DNA of 64,000 nucleotides, taken from NCBI RefSeq assembly GCF_900167115.1, contig NZ_FUXZ01000002.1, positions 62,001 to 126,000 of the forward strand, written 5' to 3'. Source of the DNA: Eubacterium uniforme. GTDB lineage: Bacteria > Bacillota > Clostridia > Lachnospirales > Lachnospiraceae. The notes below the pieces were generated by a model. The model made no database searches. It was not told the origin of the DNA and worked only from the letters and a program-made list of their open reading frames with translations. The position numbers and the translations under genes are program-made. Shown in pieces: positions 18,695-26,764 of this stretch (its first letter is position 1; each line of letters opens with the position of its first letter).

Positions 18695-19411
18695 ATGAAA
18701 ATTACAGTAATTAATGGAACAGAAAAACATGGTGTAACATACAAAATGAAGGAGATATTTCTTGAGGAGTTTAAAGATAGTGCAGAAATCACAGAGTATT
18801 ATCTTCCTAAGGATTGTCCAGGTTTTTGTGTTGGATGTACGAAGTGTTTTATGTGTAGAGAAGATGAATGCAAGGATGCTCAATATGTTCAAAAGATTGA
18901 AAAATCTCTTCTTGAAGCAGATTTATTAGTGTTTACTTCACCAGCCTATGTTTTCCATACAACTGGAGCAATGAAATCCATGCTTGATCACTTTGGATAT
19001 CGCTGGATGCCGCATCGTCCAGCTAAAGAAATGTTTGGGAAACGTGCGGTGATTATTACACAGTGTCTTGGCTCTGGTGGAAAATCTACTGCTAAGGATA
19101 TAAAGGATAGTCTTTCATGGTGGGGCATATCATATATAAAGATATGTTCATTTAAATTAATGAGTGAAATTCATTGGGATAAAATTCCTGAAAAGAAACG
19201 TGAAGAATTTACAAAGAAATTGAAAGCATTTGCTAAGAAGATGAATTCAATCAATTATTTAAAACCAGCAAATACAAATCTAAGTACAAAAATGAAGTTT
19301 TATATAGTTCGTATGTTGCAAACAAGCTTAGGTAAAGATAATCCAGAATATACTGATTTTAAGTATTGGAAGGCAAATGGATGGATTGGTAAAGAAAGGC
19401 CTTGGAAATAG
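18695..19411 (+). CDS. NAD(P)H-dependent FMN oxidoreductase (flavodoxin-fold)
   Basis: 238 residues. The N-terminus ITVINGTEKHGVTYKM is the flavodoxin-fold FMN phosphate-binding start, and FTSPAYVFHTTGAMKSMLDHF is the usual NADPH-dependent FMN reductase segment. It has a cysteine-rich stretch (CPGFCVGCTKCFMCREDEC), common in iron-sulfur or redox flavoproteins of anaerobes. Cotranscribed with the TetR gene, GGAGGG RBS. The C-terminal about 50 residues (ending KERPWK) extend past the core fold. Physiological substrate unknown. Confidence 0.85.
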   Translation: MKITVINGTEKHGVTYKMKEIFLEEFKDSAEITEYYLPKDCPGFCVGCTKCFMCREDECKDAQYVQKIEKSLLEADLLVFTSPAYVFHTTGAMKSMLDHFGYRWMPHRPAKEMFGKRAVIITQCLGSGGKSTAKDIKDSLSWWGISYIKICSFKLMSEIHWDKIPEKKREEFTKKLKAFAKKMNSINYLKPANTNLSTKMKFYIVRMLQTSLGKDNPEYTDFKYWKANGWIGKERPWK

Positions 19412-19488
19412 AGTAAAAAGAACTCTACGTTAAGTAGGTACCATAAATAAATAGATTAAATTATAATCTGTTCATGGAGGTGAAAGAT

Positions 19489-19626
19489 ATGGACCAATAT
19501 GTAACAGGAGCAGTAATTAAAAAGCTGTGTGAGAAGAATGATTTAACACAGATGCAATTTGTTACTAAGTTAGGTGTGAGTGATAAAACAGTATCTAAAT
19601 TGGAGACGGGAGTTTCACATAGTTAA
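19489..19626 (+). pseudogene. Interrupted xre-type HTH gene, 5' part
   Basis: Starts MDQYVTGAVIKKLCEKND with GGAGGTG upstream, and runs through LGVSDKTVSKLETG, a Cro/CI-type helix-turn-helix. It then reads five codons into the mobile element before a stop at 19624-19626. Host sequence ends at 19610; the next host codons (GKGYPDITLL) are found at 28775 onward. Even rejoined the product would be only about 61 residues, so the gene may already have been a fragment. Confidence 0.85.
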
Positions 19627-19632
19627 TGATAT
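19609..19632 (+). repeat. Left end of the integrated element: GG core and inverted repeat
   Basis: GG at 19609-19610 is the shared core. The inside sequence from 19611 (AGTTTCACATAGTTAATG...) matches the reverse complement of the right end in 19 of the first 22 bases. See 28751-28776. Confidence 0.85.
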
Positions 19633-19695
19633 TACTCACAGCCCACGCTTACATAAACATGCTTAAACTGCGAATAAGAAAGAAGGCATGGTATT

Positions 19696-19917
19696 ATGAA
19701 CATGGTACACGCAGAATACAATCCAAAATACAATAGCATAGACATCAACCATTACGAGGGTTACATAATCCGCATTGATTGCAACAAAGCAGAGGAAGGA
19801 CTAAAGATCACACCAGGGCATGAAGGAATATTGGATGCTTTGGCGATAGATAATCCTTTGGAATATGCGACAATGTACTTAGAGGGAAGTATGCAGAGCT
19901 GGATGGATTGCGAATAA
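19696..19917 (+). CDS. Small conserved-looking protein of unknown function
   Basis: 73 residues beginning MNMVHAEYNPKYNSIDINHY, with GYIIRIDCNKAEEGLKITPG and a C-terminal MYLEGSMQSWMDCE. No signal peptide or membrane segment. It resembles small unnamed DUF proteins carried on Firmicute mobile elements (possibly DUF6061), but I am not certain. It lies just inside the left end, pointing away from it. A hairpin follows at 19930, mainly serving the opposite strand. Confidence 0.6.
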   Translation: MNMVHAEYNPKYNSIDINHYEGYIIRIDCNKAEEGLKITPGHEGILDALAIDNPLEYATMYLEGSMQSWMDCE

Positions 19918-19929
19918 ATTGTAAAAACA

Positions 19930-19967
19930 AAGGCAGATGATTTTTTCATTCAGAAATCATCTGCCTT
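19930..19967 (-). terminator. Terminator of the ars operon
   Basis: 14-bp perfect stem, 19930-19943 with 19954-19967. On the minus strand the stem is followed by TGTTTTTAC, so it ends the arsR-acr3-permease-thioredoxin transcript; on the plus strand there is no T-run. Confidence 0.8.
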
Positions 19968-19987
19968 ATAAAAATAAAAAGGGGAGT

Positions 19988-20218
19988 TTATTCCAACAAA
20001 TTCTGTATATCTTTACTTTTAAGTACTTTCCCTGTGGAAACAACCTTTTCGTCTACCACTAATGCAGGCATACTCATTACACCATAGGACATTACCTTTT
20101 CCATATCTGTAATGTACTCTACCTCTGCTGAAATGTTTCTTTCTGAAACAGCCTTTTTTGTTTCTTCATAAAGTGCTTTACAGCTTTTACAGCCCGATCC
20201 TAAAATTTTAATGTTCAT
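19988..20218 (-). CDS. Small thioredoxin-fold (glutaredoxin-like) redox protein
   Basis: 76 residues, starting MNIKILGSGC with the redox pair CKSC at positions 10-13. It belongs to the small-disulfide thioredoxin family (MTH895/TM0996-like) often found beside ArsP/YraQ permeases. I use the start at 20218 because TGGAGG precedes it at the right distance, rather than the longer frame from 20260. Last gene of the arsenic operon, 59 bases after the permease. Likely a thiol carrier for the permease or for arsenic reduction; this is inference. Confidence 0.82.
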   Translation of the reverse strand: MNIKILGSGCKSCKALYEETKKAVSERNISAEVEYITDMEKVMSYGVMSMPALVVDEKVVSTGKVLKSKDIQNLLE

Positions 20219-20277
20219 TATAAAATCCTCCATTCTTTTATTTGTTTTATGGCATATCAATGCCCGAAAACCAATTA

Positions 20278-21294
20278 CTAAATAAACAAATACTGAAATA
20301 TATTAAATCCATATCCCACCAGAATAATTCCGACAATACAGACGATTACAAAAGCTCCCATCAATTTTGGCTTGATTGCCTGTTTTAACATGATAAGTGA
20401 TGGAAGGCTTAATGTAGTGACCGCCATCATAAAGCTCAGAATCGTTCCAAGCATTGCACCCTTTCCAAGCATTGCACCCTTTCCAAGCAATGCTTCCGCT
20501 ACCGGAATCGTGCCAAAAATATCCGCATACATGGGAACTCCTATCAATGTTGCCACAATGACACCAAAAGGATTTTTACTGCCGAGAACCGTTTGAATGA
20601 AATCTTCCGGTATCCAGTTGTGTATCACTGCACCAATCCCAACACCCAAAAGAATGTATGGAAACACTTTTTTGAATGTTTCTATGACCTGTTCCCTTGC
20701 AAAGATAATACGATCGTGTCTTGTCAGTTCTGGAGAATCAATATCTATACTGTCTTTATGGTTCCGTATAAAATCTGCGACCTGATCTTCCATGTGCATT
20801 TTTTCGATCAATGTTCCACCAGCTACTGCAATCACTAATCCGAGAAGAACATAACAGGTAGCAATCTTCATTCCGAAAATACTGATAAGAAGAACAAGAC
20901 TTCCAAGGTCAACCATAGGCGAAGAAATCAAAAAGGAAAAAGTTACGCCTAATGGAAGTCCTGCACTTGTAAATCCCATGAAAATCGGAATAGAGGAACA
21001 GGAACAGAATGGTGTCACTGTACCAAGCAAAGCACCGATCACATTGGCAACAATGCCATGAAATCTCCCCATGATCCTTCTACTTCGTTCCGGTGGAAAA
21101 AAACTCTGTATATAAGATATACCAAAAATCAGAATACAGAGAAGAACTGTAATCTTGATTACATCATACAGGAAAAAACTGATACTTCCACCAATCTTTG
21201 AAGTAATATCAAGTCCCAAAGTATTTAGGATGCTGTCAATCAAACGGTTCAACCATTTCATCCCCAATACTTCATTCTGAATAAAATCCCACAT
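20278..21294 (-). CDS. ArsP/YraQ-like permease
   Basis: Membrane protein of 338 residues with about eight to ten hydrophobic segments. The signature TPFCSCSSIPIF near residue 97 is the ArsP/YraQ permease motif; such proteins export organic arsenicals or accompany ars operons. Start chosen at 21294 (MWDFIQNEVLG) because GGGAGG lies upstream; the longer frame from 21333 has no such site. An 18-bp tandem duplication (about 20453-20488) repeats LGKGAM twice in the C-terminal half. Confidence 0.83.
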   Translation of the reverse strand: MWDFIQNEVLGMKWLNRLIDSILNTLGLDITSKIGGSISFFLYDVIKITVLLCILIFGISYIQSFFPPERSRRIMGRFHGIVANVIGALLGTVTPFCSCSSIPIFMGFTSAGLPLGVTFSFLISSPMVDLGSLVLLISIFGMKIATCYVLLGLVIAVAGGTLIEKMHMEDQVADFIRNHKDSIDIDSPELTRHDRIIFAREQVIETFKKVFPYILLGVGIGAVIHNWIPEDFIQTVLGSKNPFGVIVATLIGVPMYADIFGTIPVAEALLGKGAMLGKGAMLGTILSFMMAVTTLSLPSLIMLKQAIKPKLMGAFVIVCIVGIILVGYGFNIFQYLFI

Positions 21295-21342
21295 AGCTAA
21301 GTCCTCCCTTATCAGCATATAAAAGATTTCCATAAATATTTT

Positions 21343-22389
21343 TCAGCGGTTGACAAACTTATCCTTCTTACTGTTTGCCAATTTAACCAATGTCAGCATA
21401 ACCGGTACTTCCGTCAGTACTCCAACCGTTGTTGCAAGGGCTGCCGGGCTTGTTGTTCCGAAAAGGGCAATCGCAACAGCTACTGCAAGTTCAAAAAAAT
21501 TAGATGCACCAATCATTCCTGCAGGAGCTGCTATATCAAAAGGAAGTTTGAGTAATCTGCAAATTCCAAAAGCAAGAAAGAAAATTAAAAATGTTTGTAT
21601 CGTCAATGGTATGGCAATCAGTATAATGTGTAACGGATTGGCAAGTATCACCTTTGTCTGTGATGCAAATATAAGTACCAGAGTAAGAAGTAATCCAATG
21701 GTGGTCGCATGATCGAATTTATGGAGAAAGAAATTCTCAAAATATGCCTTTCCCTTAGACCGTATTACAATCATTCTTGTCAGTACACCTCCGACTAATG
21801 GAATAACGACAAAAAGCATAATGCTTATAAAGAGCGTACTGTATGGAACACTTACTTTTCCAACACCAAGAAGAAATTTCACAATCGGTACAAAAGCTAC
21901 TAAAATAATTAGGTCATTGGTGGCTACTTGAACAACAGTATATGCCGGATTCCCCTTTGTCAGTGTACTCCAGACAAAAACCATTGCCGTACATGGTGCA
22001 GCTCCCAATAAAACAGCGCCGGCAAGGTACTCCGTTGCAAGTTCCGGAACAATCCATGTTTTGAAAACAATAAAGAAAAACAAATAAGCAAATGCATACA
22101 TAGTAAATGGTTTTATGAGCCAGTTTATGATCCATGTGACAAATAAGCCCTTTGGATTTTTCCCGATTTCTTTTACACTCTGGAAATCAACTTTCATCAT
22201 CATCGGATAAATCATTACCCATATCAATACTGCTATAGGAATTGATATTCCCGAAAGATTCATTCCATCCATAAACTTAGGTATTTCCGGAAAATAATAT
22301 CCGATACCAACTCCAACTATCATACACAAAAGTACCCAAACGGAAAGATACTTTTGAAAAAAACTGATTCCTGTTACCTGTTTTTTCAT
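21343..22389 (-). CDS. arsB: ACR3-family arsenite efflux pump
   Basis: 348-residue membrane protein with about ten transmembrane segments. It matches the ACR3 family: MNLSGISIPIAVLIWVMIYPMMMKVD near residue 45 region, and AVLLGAAPCTAMVFVWS, which contains the cysteine needed for arsenite transport in this family. Exports As(III)/Sb(III) using the membrane potential. TGGAGGG precedes the ATG. It lies 87 bases after arsR and 48 before the permease on the same strand. ACR3 pumps are often named acr3 or arsB. Confidence 0.93.
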   Translation of the reverse strand: MKKQVTGISFFQKYLSVWVLLCMIVGVGIGYYFPEIPKFMDGMNLSGISIPIAVLIWVMIYPMMMKVDFQSVKEIGKNPKGLFVTWIINWLIKPFTMYAFAYLFFFIVFKTWIVPELATEYLAGAVLLGAAPCTAMVFVWSTLTKGNPAYTVVQVATNDLIILVAFVPIVKFLLGVGKVSVPYSTLFISIMLFVVIPLVGGVLTRMIVIRSKGKAYFENFFLHKFDHATTIGLLLTLVLIFASQTKVILANPLHIILIAIPLTIQTFLIFFLAFGICRLLKLPFDIAAPAGMIGASNFFELAVAVAIALFGTTSPAALATTVGVLTEVPVMLTLVKLANSKKDKFVNR

Positions 22390-22476
22390 GATCTTAGCCC
22401 TCCATTCATATAAATATAGAAATATGTCTATGTATTGTTCAAAAAATAAAAGAAGAAAAAAGCTATTTCCTACATT

Positions 22477-22794
22477 CTATGATGATCCTTTTTTTATGTT
22501 ACAAATACAATCTTCTTTCTCATAAAACATGACATTCAGCTTTGAAAGAAGTCCTTCTAACTTTTCCATATTTAAGGAATAATAGATATTCTTCCCGTCT
22601 CTGCGATCATTTACAATGCCAGCCTCAACCAAAACCTTCATATCATGGGAAAGGGTAGGCTGAGTGATGTCAAAACTCTCCAAAATCTTACAGGCACATA
22701 ATTCTCCGCAAGAAAGCATATCAACTATGCGTAGCCTTTTTGCATCAGATATTGCTTTTAGTATCTTAGACGTTTCCTTATAAATCGGTTCCAT
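22477..22794 (-). CDS. arsR: ArsR-family arsenic-responsive repressor
   Basis: 105-residue winged-helix repressor. The start at 22794 (MEPIYKETSKIL) is fixed by AAGGAGG upstream; the longer frame to 22863 runs through the promoter. The metal-sensing motif GELCACKIL (ELCxC type) sits ahead of the recognition helix FDITQPTLSHDMKVLVEAG. Two further cysteines near the C-terminus (EDCICNI) may add an arsenic ligand. First gene of the operon; it should release DNA on binding As(III). Confidence 0.93.
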   Translation of the reverse strand: MEPIYKETSKILKAISDAKRLRIVDMLSCGELCACKILESFDITQPTLSHDMKVLVEAGIVNDRRDGKNIYYSLNMEKLEGLLSKLNVMFYEKEDCICNIKKGSS

Positions 22795-22809
22795 GTAGCA
22801 AGCCTCCTT

Positions 22810-22863
22810 ACATAGATTTTTTTCTATGTGTCTGATGATAACACACATATAGAAAAATGTCAA
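22810..22863 (-). promoter_or_regulatory. ars operon promoter and ArsR operator
   Basis: Minus-strand TTGACA (22858-22863) and TATCAT (22835-22840), spacing 17. An inverted repeat ACATAGA-N6-TCTATGT at 22810-22829 lies between the -10 box and the arsR start, a fitting place for the ArsR operator. The operator assignment is inferred from position and symmetry. Confidence 0.7.
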
Positions 22864-22910
22864 TATGTTTACAAGATATTTCTCTTAATGTTCAAAACAA
22901 ATAAAATTAT

Positions 22911-23155
22911 CAAGCCTATAAAAGAAATGATGATAAGCCTATATCAGCCTATATAGGAAATGGTGGCAAGCCTATATCAAGCCTATATCAGCCTGTATAG
23001 GAAATGGCAGGAAGCCTACATCAAGCCTATATCAAGCCTATATCAGCCTATATAGGATGGCAGAAAAGCCTATATCAAGCCTATATAGGAAATGGCGAAG
23101 CCTATATCAGCCTATATAGGAAACAGCAGAAGCCTATGTCAGCCTATATAGGCTT
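22911..23155. repeat. Phased repeat array A: 11-bp CAAGCCTATAT units
   Basis: About fifteen copies of GCCTATAT, many in direct 11-bp steps (CAAGCCTATAT), with several ending as the palindrome CCTATATAGG. The frame through it (SLYQAYIGNGEAYISLY...) is open but reads like a by-product of the repeats. No spacers, so not CRISPR. Confidence 0.9.
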
Positions 23156-23198
23156 GGGAAGAAAGGGGTTTCAGGGGAGATTTTCCCCTGACCGGATA

Positions 23199-23234
23199 GC
23201 ATTTTGTGACACAAAATGCGTATCTGGCAAAGTC
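23199..23234 (+). repeat. Palindrome plus CTGGCAAAG motif (copy 1 of inverted pair)
   Basis: GCATTTTGTG-A-CACAAAATGC (23199-23219) followed by GTATCTGGCAAAGTC. The same layout occurs in opposite orientation at 23736-23768. A hairpin next to a short conserved sequence is how many transfer origins look. Confidence 0.6.
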
Positions 23235-23307
23235 AAAAATCTTATTTTGGAGCCTCTTAGGGTACAGATTCGGGCTGGAAATGAGAGATTTTGTCAGAAA
23301 ATAGCAT

Positions 23308-23622
23308 TCCTATATAGGAGTGTCATAGGAGTGTTATAGGAGATTGCGATTCCTGCATAGGAGTGATATAGGAATGCTATAGGAAATTGCAATTCCTGCA
23401 TAGGAGCGTCATAGGAATGTTATAGGATTTTGGGTTCGTTATCTGAAAGTGTTATAGGAATGATATAGGACTGTTATAGGAATTTTATTGTTCCTGTATA
23501 GGAATGTCATAGGAATGTTATAGGATTTTTGAACATATGAGGATGTTATAGGAATAGTATAGGTGTATTATACTCATCTCTTTGTGCATATAATAGGTGT
23601 GTTATAGGAATATCATAGGAAA
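23308..23622. repeat. Phased repeat array B: 11-bp RTGNYATAGGA units
   Basis: About twenty copies of ATAGGA, many spaced exactly 11 bp (for example GTGTCATAGGA then GTGTTATAGGA; ATGTCATAGGA then ATGTTATAGGA). The ATAGG half-site is the complement of the CCTAT in array A, so the two arrays face each other across 23156-23307. Confidence 0.9.
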
Positions 23623-23735
23623 TGCACTACTTTACAATTTTTTTCTTATTCGTCATTAGGATTAGATTTCTATATCCATATCTTTGACATTGAGGACATA
23701 TTTCCGGCACACTTCCCGAAACGTTGCGTACACTT

Positions 23736-23768
23736 TTTGCCAGATTCGTAAAACGCATTGCGTTTTAC
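23736..23768 (-). repeat. Palindrome plus CTGGCAAA motif (copy 2, inverted)
   Basis: GTAAAACGCA-T-TGCGTTTTAC (23748-23768) preceded by TTTTTGCCAGATTC; on the minus strand this reads palindrome then GAATCTGGCAAAAA, mirroring 23199-23234. The palindrome sequences differ but the layout is the same. Confidence 0.6.
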
Positions 23769-23799
23769 ATCTGTCAAGGGGTGCAAGAGGTCCGGGGGA

Positions 23800-25398
23800 T
23801 AATGTCATTAAGTTAAGCAAAACTATCTTTTTTTCTGGCAATAATATAAAAATTAAATAAAAAAATTTCAAAAAACACTTGACAAATCGCCGAAAATATG
23901 TGGCGCAGCCTCTTGATTATATATTTTTCAGGAGGTTGTTTTTATGAAATTTTCTACACATGTAAAATCCACATTGTTTGAGATTATCCATAATCTCTCA
24001 ACCGATATCGATTCATTTGTGAAACACCCTGGTATCGACTTTTCCAGAAATCGAAAACTTGGGTTTGAAAAGACCATTTGTTTTCTTCTCTCTTTATCAA
24101 ATCTGTCAACTCAAGATGAATTATTATCTTTTTTTGACCACCATGAACATACACCTTCTTTGTCAGCACTTATTCAACAGCGTGATAAGTTGAGAGAAAA
24201 TCTCTTCCCACGATTATTGAATGATTTCAACTCTCATTTCCCTGGAAATAAAACCTATAAAGGGTATAAACTGCTTGCATGCGATGGTTCGGATGCAAAT
24301 ATTTTTCATAATCCCAATGATAAAAGTACTTATTATCGAAACCCCGGCTCCGAAAAAGGTTTTAACGAATTACACATTGATGCACTTTATGATCTGTGTA
24401 ACCGCACCTATCAAATGATAAATATTGACGGGCGTCATGACCAGAATGAACAACGTGCATTAATTAACTTTATGAGGCACTATTCTGATCATGATAATAT
24501 AATCTTTATCGCTGATCGCAACTATGAATGTTGGAACATTTTTGCCACAGCTCAAAAACAGGATTTGAAATTTCTGATCCGTGCAAAGGATATTACCAGC
24601 AACGGTATACTGCACACCTTTCATTTTGACAACGACATTGGCGATATGGATTGTGATATAAACATCAATCTCACAAGACAAAAACGGTGTATAGACAAGT
24701 CTAATCCTAAATCATATCGTGTAATGGCAACAAATGTAACATTTGATTATATAAAACAAGGCGAAGAGGGTGTATTCCCCTTGACCTTCCGGGTAGTTCG
24801 ATTCCCTATATCTGATGACAAATACGAAGCCATTATAACTAATCTTGACAGAGATATATTTCCACCTGATGAAATAAAACAATTATATAGTATGCGCTGG
24901 GGCATAGAAACATCCTTTCGTGAACTTAAACATACTTTGGCTCTTAACAAATTTCATTCAAAAAAGGTGGATCATATCCATCAGGAGATATTTGCAAAAG
25001 TAATAATGTATAACTTCTGTTCAACAATAACTATGCATGTAGCTCACAAAGTACAAAAGAAAAAGCATTCTTACCAGATAAATTTCTCCAGAGCAATTAA
25101 GGAGTGCAAATACTTCTTTTCCTGTAAAAGTGGTATCGATCCACCTGATGTTGAGAATATAATACAGAAATACATGTTGCCAATTCGTCTCGGAAGAACT
25201 AACCCTCGCAAAGTTAAAATCCGAGAAAAAACGACTTTCCTATACCGTTAACCCAACACAATCATAATACATCTTTTTCAGGCGGATACAAATCTGTCTT
25301 TTTGTTGTGTAAAAAATTCATTATTATAAAATATTTATCCTCTCCCCGATTTGATTTTACAAATATTATCATTTATTCAACTTAACTTAATGACATTA
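23800..25398 (+). mobile_element. IS4-family insertion sequence (1599 bp)
   Basis: Perfect 18-bp terminal inverted repeats (TAATGTCATTAAGTTAAG at 23800-23817 and its complement at 25381-25398), flanked by a 9-bp direct repeat TCCGGGGGA at 23791-23799 and 25399-25407. One transposase fills most of it. Removing the IS restores the palindrome GAGGTCC-GGG-GGACCTC. The intact ends and duplication suggest a fairly recent insertion. Confidence 0.92.
23944..25251 (+). CDS. IS4-family DDE transposase
   Basis: 435 residues. The DDE catalytic residues are visible: first D in LLACDGSDANI, second D in FIADRNYECW, and the glutamate in YSMRWGIETSFRELKH, the Y-R-E-K signature of the IS4 family. The ATG follows AGGAGG at 23931-23936. 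Full length with no frameshift, so probably active. Codon use is unlike the chromosome core. Confidence 0.94.
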   Translation: MKFSTHVKSTLFEIIHNLSTDIDSFVKHPGIDFSRNRKLGFEKTICFLLSLSNLSTQDELLSFFDHHEHTPSLSALIQQRDKLRENLFPRLLNDFNSHFPGNKTYKGYKLLACDGSDANIFHNPNDKSTYYRNPGSEKGFNELHIDALYDLCNRTYQMINIDGRHDQNEQRALINFMRHYSDHDNIIFIADRNYECWNIFATAQKQDLKFLIRAKDITSNGILHTFHFDNDIGDMDCDININLTRQKRCIDKSNPKSYRVMATNVTFDYIKQGEEGVFPLTFRVVRFPISDDKYEAIITNLDRDIFPPDEIKQLYSMRWGIETSFRELKHTLALNKFHSKKVDHIHQEIFAKVIMYNFCSTITMHVAHKVQKKKHSYQINFSRAIKECKYFFSCKSGIDPPDVENIIQKYMLPIRLGRTNPRKVKIREKTTFLYR

Positions 25399-25482
25399 TC
25401 CGGGGGACCTCTGCTCAGCACCGACCGAAGTGGAGCGGAGACTTGCCCTTGAACCCCACATACAATATAGTCCAAAATCTGC

Positions 25483-25510
25483 CCGGCATTCTTCATGCCG
25501 GATTATTTTT
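25483..25510 (+). terminator. Terminator-like hairpin
   Basis: CCGGCAT (25483-25489) pairs with ATGCCGG (25495-25501), followed by ATTATTTTT. No clear gene ends here, so it may close a short RNA or a decayed gene of the element. Confidence 0.65.
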
Positions 25511-25662
25511 GGTGTCATAAAAGGCAAAGTGCTACCAAATTTCATCTATATTGGTATCACTTTACCCATAGAAAAAATAGTATCAGATTTGCTTGAAACT
25601 GCCGACAGACTGTTCGGTTTGATACCATTTGCATCATCACTTTTCAGCATCAGGAAGAATGT

Positions 25663-25687
25663 GACCGGTACATCAGCCGGTCTTTTT
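25663..25687 (+). terminator. Terminator-like hairpin
   Basis: GACCGG (25663-25668) pairs with CCGGTC (25677-25682), followed by five T's. It overlaps two weak overlapping frames on opposite strands (25430-25699 plus, 25546-25809 minus), neither of which I can support as a gene. The 25402-26157 gap otherwise holds only this, the hairpin at 25483 and the repeats from 25790. Confidence 0.65.
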
Positions 25688-25789
25688 GTCGTTCCATGAT
25701 AAAGTGTCCTATTGCGGTAGGGTTCATTCGGTATGAAATAATCTTTCCGTTTCTTTTTCCCTGTATTTTTTGAAAAATTCTTCAAGGGG

Positions 25790-26127
25790 TTGTTTTTTTG
25801 TGTTCCCACTGTCTAGTAAATAGAGGCAGAAATGAGAAGATAAAGAAAAATTTTACAATGCTGACTTTTGCCCTTTCCCGGCATCTGTACATGGGAGAGG
25901 ATTATTTGCAAAATTTCTTCATGGGGGTTGACTTTTGCCTTCTCCCAGCGTCTATGCAATGGAAAGAGGTTCTTTTTCGTAAAGCAGAAAAAAATTTTTT
26001 TCAATGTGGTTGCCTAAATGCCTTTCCCGGCGTCTATCCCTTGAGGGGGTATTTTCAAAAAAATTCTTGAAGGGTTGACAAAATGCCATTCTCAGCGTCT
26101 ATCCCTTGAAGGGGTATTTTTACAGGT
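25790..26127 (+). repeat. Five imperfect direct repeats of about 65-82 bp
   Basis: Units begin at about 25790, 25861, 25928, 26010 and 26075. Each starts with TTGAC/TTGCC-like sequence, continues as GCCTTTCCCGGCGTCTATCCC (variants) and ends in A/T-rich sequence with TTCTTGAAGGG-like text. The last unit ends just before the RBS of the 182-residue gene at 26158. Confidence 0.8.
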
Positions 26128-26157
26128 GATTTAATAGCACAAGTAAAGGAGGTCAAC

Positions 26158-26706
26158 ATGGACATCAGACACAGAACAGAGATCATAGCAGGATATTACA
26201 GCAGATTAAACGATTTTCAGTGGAGCGAAAAGTACAGCAGGAGCGACCAGTTCGTGTATATCGCAGCAGATCAATCCGGCTGGCTCGTGGTTGATTGGAA
26301 AAGTAAAGACAGAGTGCAGGTACGTTTGACAGATAAGGATGGCAGGGTAAAAGCATGGGATGATTACTTGGCAGACGGGACAGACATACAGCTTTTAAGT
26401 GCAATCAGACGGTCGGAGCATGGAAAGGAACATGTGGAATTCACACCGGAGGAAATCAAGATGCTGCACCAATTCAAATATGGGGGAAGAAAAGGGACAC
26501 TCTCTATGCTGACAGATATACTCCCGGTCATAAAGGACAGGCAGACGAGGGAAATCGTGAAAAATACAGCAGAGAAGATAGGAAAGCTGACCGAAGATGA
26601 TTTTAAGGATCTGGCAGAGGCAACGAAAAAACGGTTTGAGATAGAAATGGAGCGAGAAATCCGAACAAGGAGCAATGAAGCAAGGGAACAGGGGCAGAAA
26701 CGATAA
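26158..26706 (+). CDS. Hypothetical mobile-element protein
   Basis: 182 residues, AAAGGAGG RBS, no signal peptide or membrane segment. The N-terminal half (WSEKYSRSDQFVYIAADQSGWLVVDW) looks like a small beta-rich domain. The C-terminal half is highly charged and helical (ATKKRFEIEMEREIRTRSNEAREQ). I do not recognise a family. It is the first of three plus-strand genes ending with the recombinase, and the repeat block directly upstream may be its control region. Confidence 0.65.
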   Translation: MDIRHRTEIIAGYYSRLNDFQWSEKYSRSDQFVYIAADQSGWLVVDWKSKDRVQVRLTDKDGRVKAWDDYLADGTDIQLLSAIRRSEHGKEHVEFTPEEIKMLHQFKYGGRKGTLSMLTDILPVIKDRQTREIVKNTAEKIGKLTEDDFKDLAEATKKRFEIEMEREIRTRSNEAREQGQKR

Positions 26707-26764
26707 GAGATGTATCTTTGGAGCATTTGGTATATGTAGACTTTGAGGCAGGAGGACTTTTGTT

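Noticed and set aside
23004-23339. 111-codon frame through the repeats as a gene
   Set aside because: No good RBS, and the protein (AYIG/LY repeats) follows from the DNA repeats. Kept as a possibility only.
22911-23622. CRISPR array
   Set aside because: Repeats are 11 bp in direct steps with no unique spacers and no cas genes.
25430-25809. Two overlapping small frames on opposite strands
   Set aside because: Neither has a clear RBS and both run across hairpins with T-runs; I cannot choose one as real.
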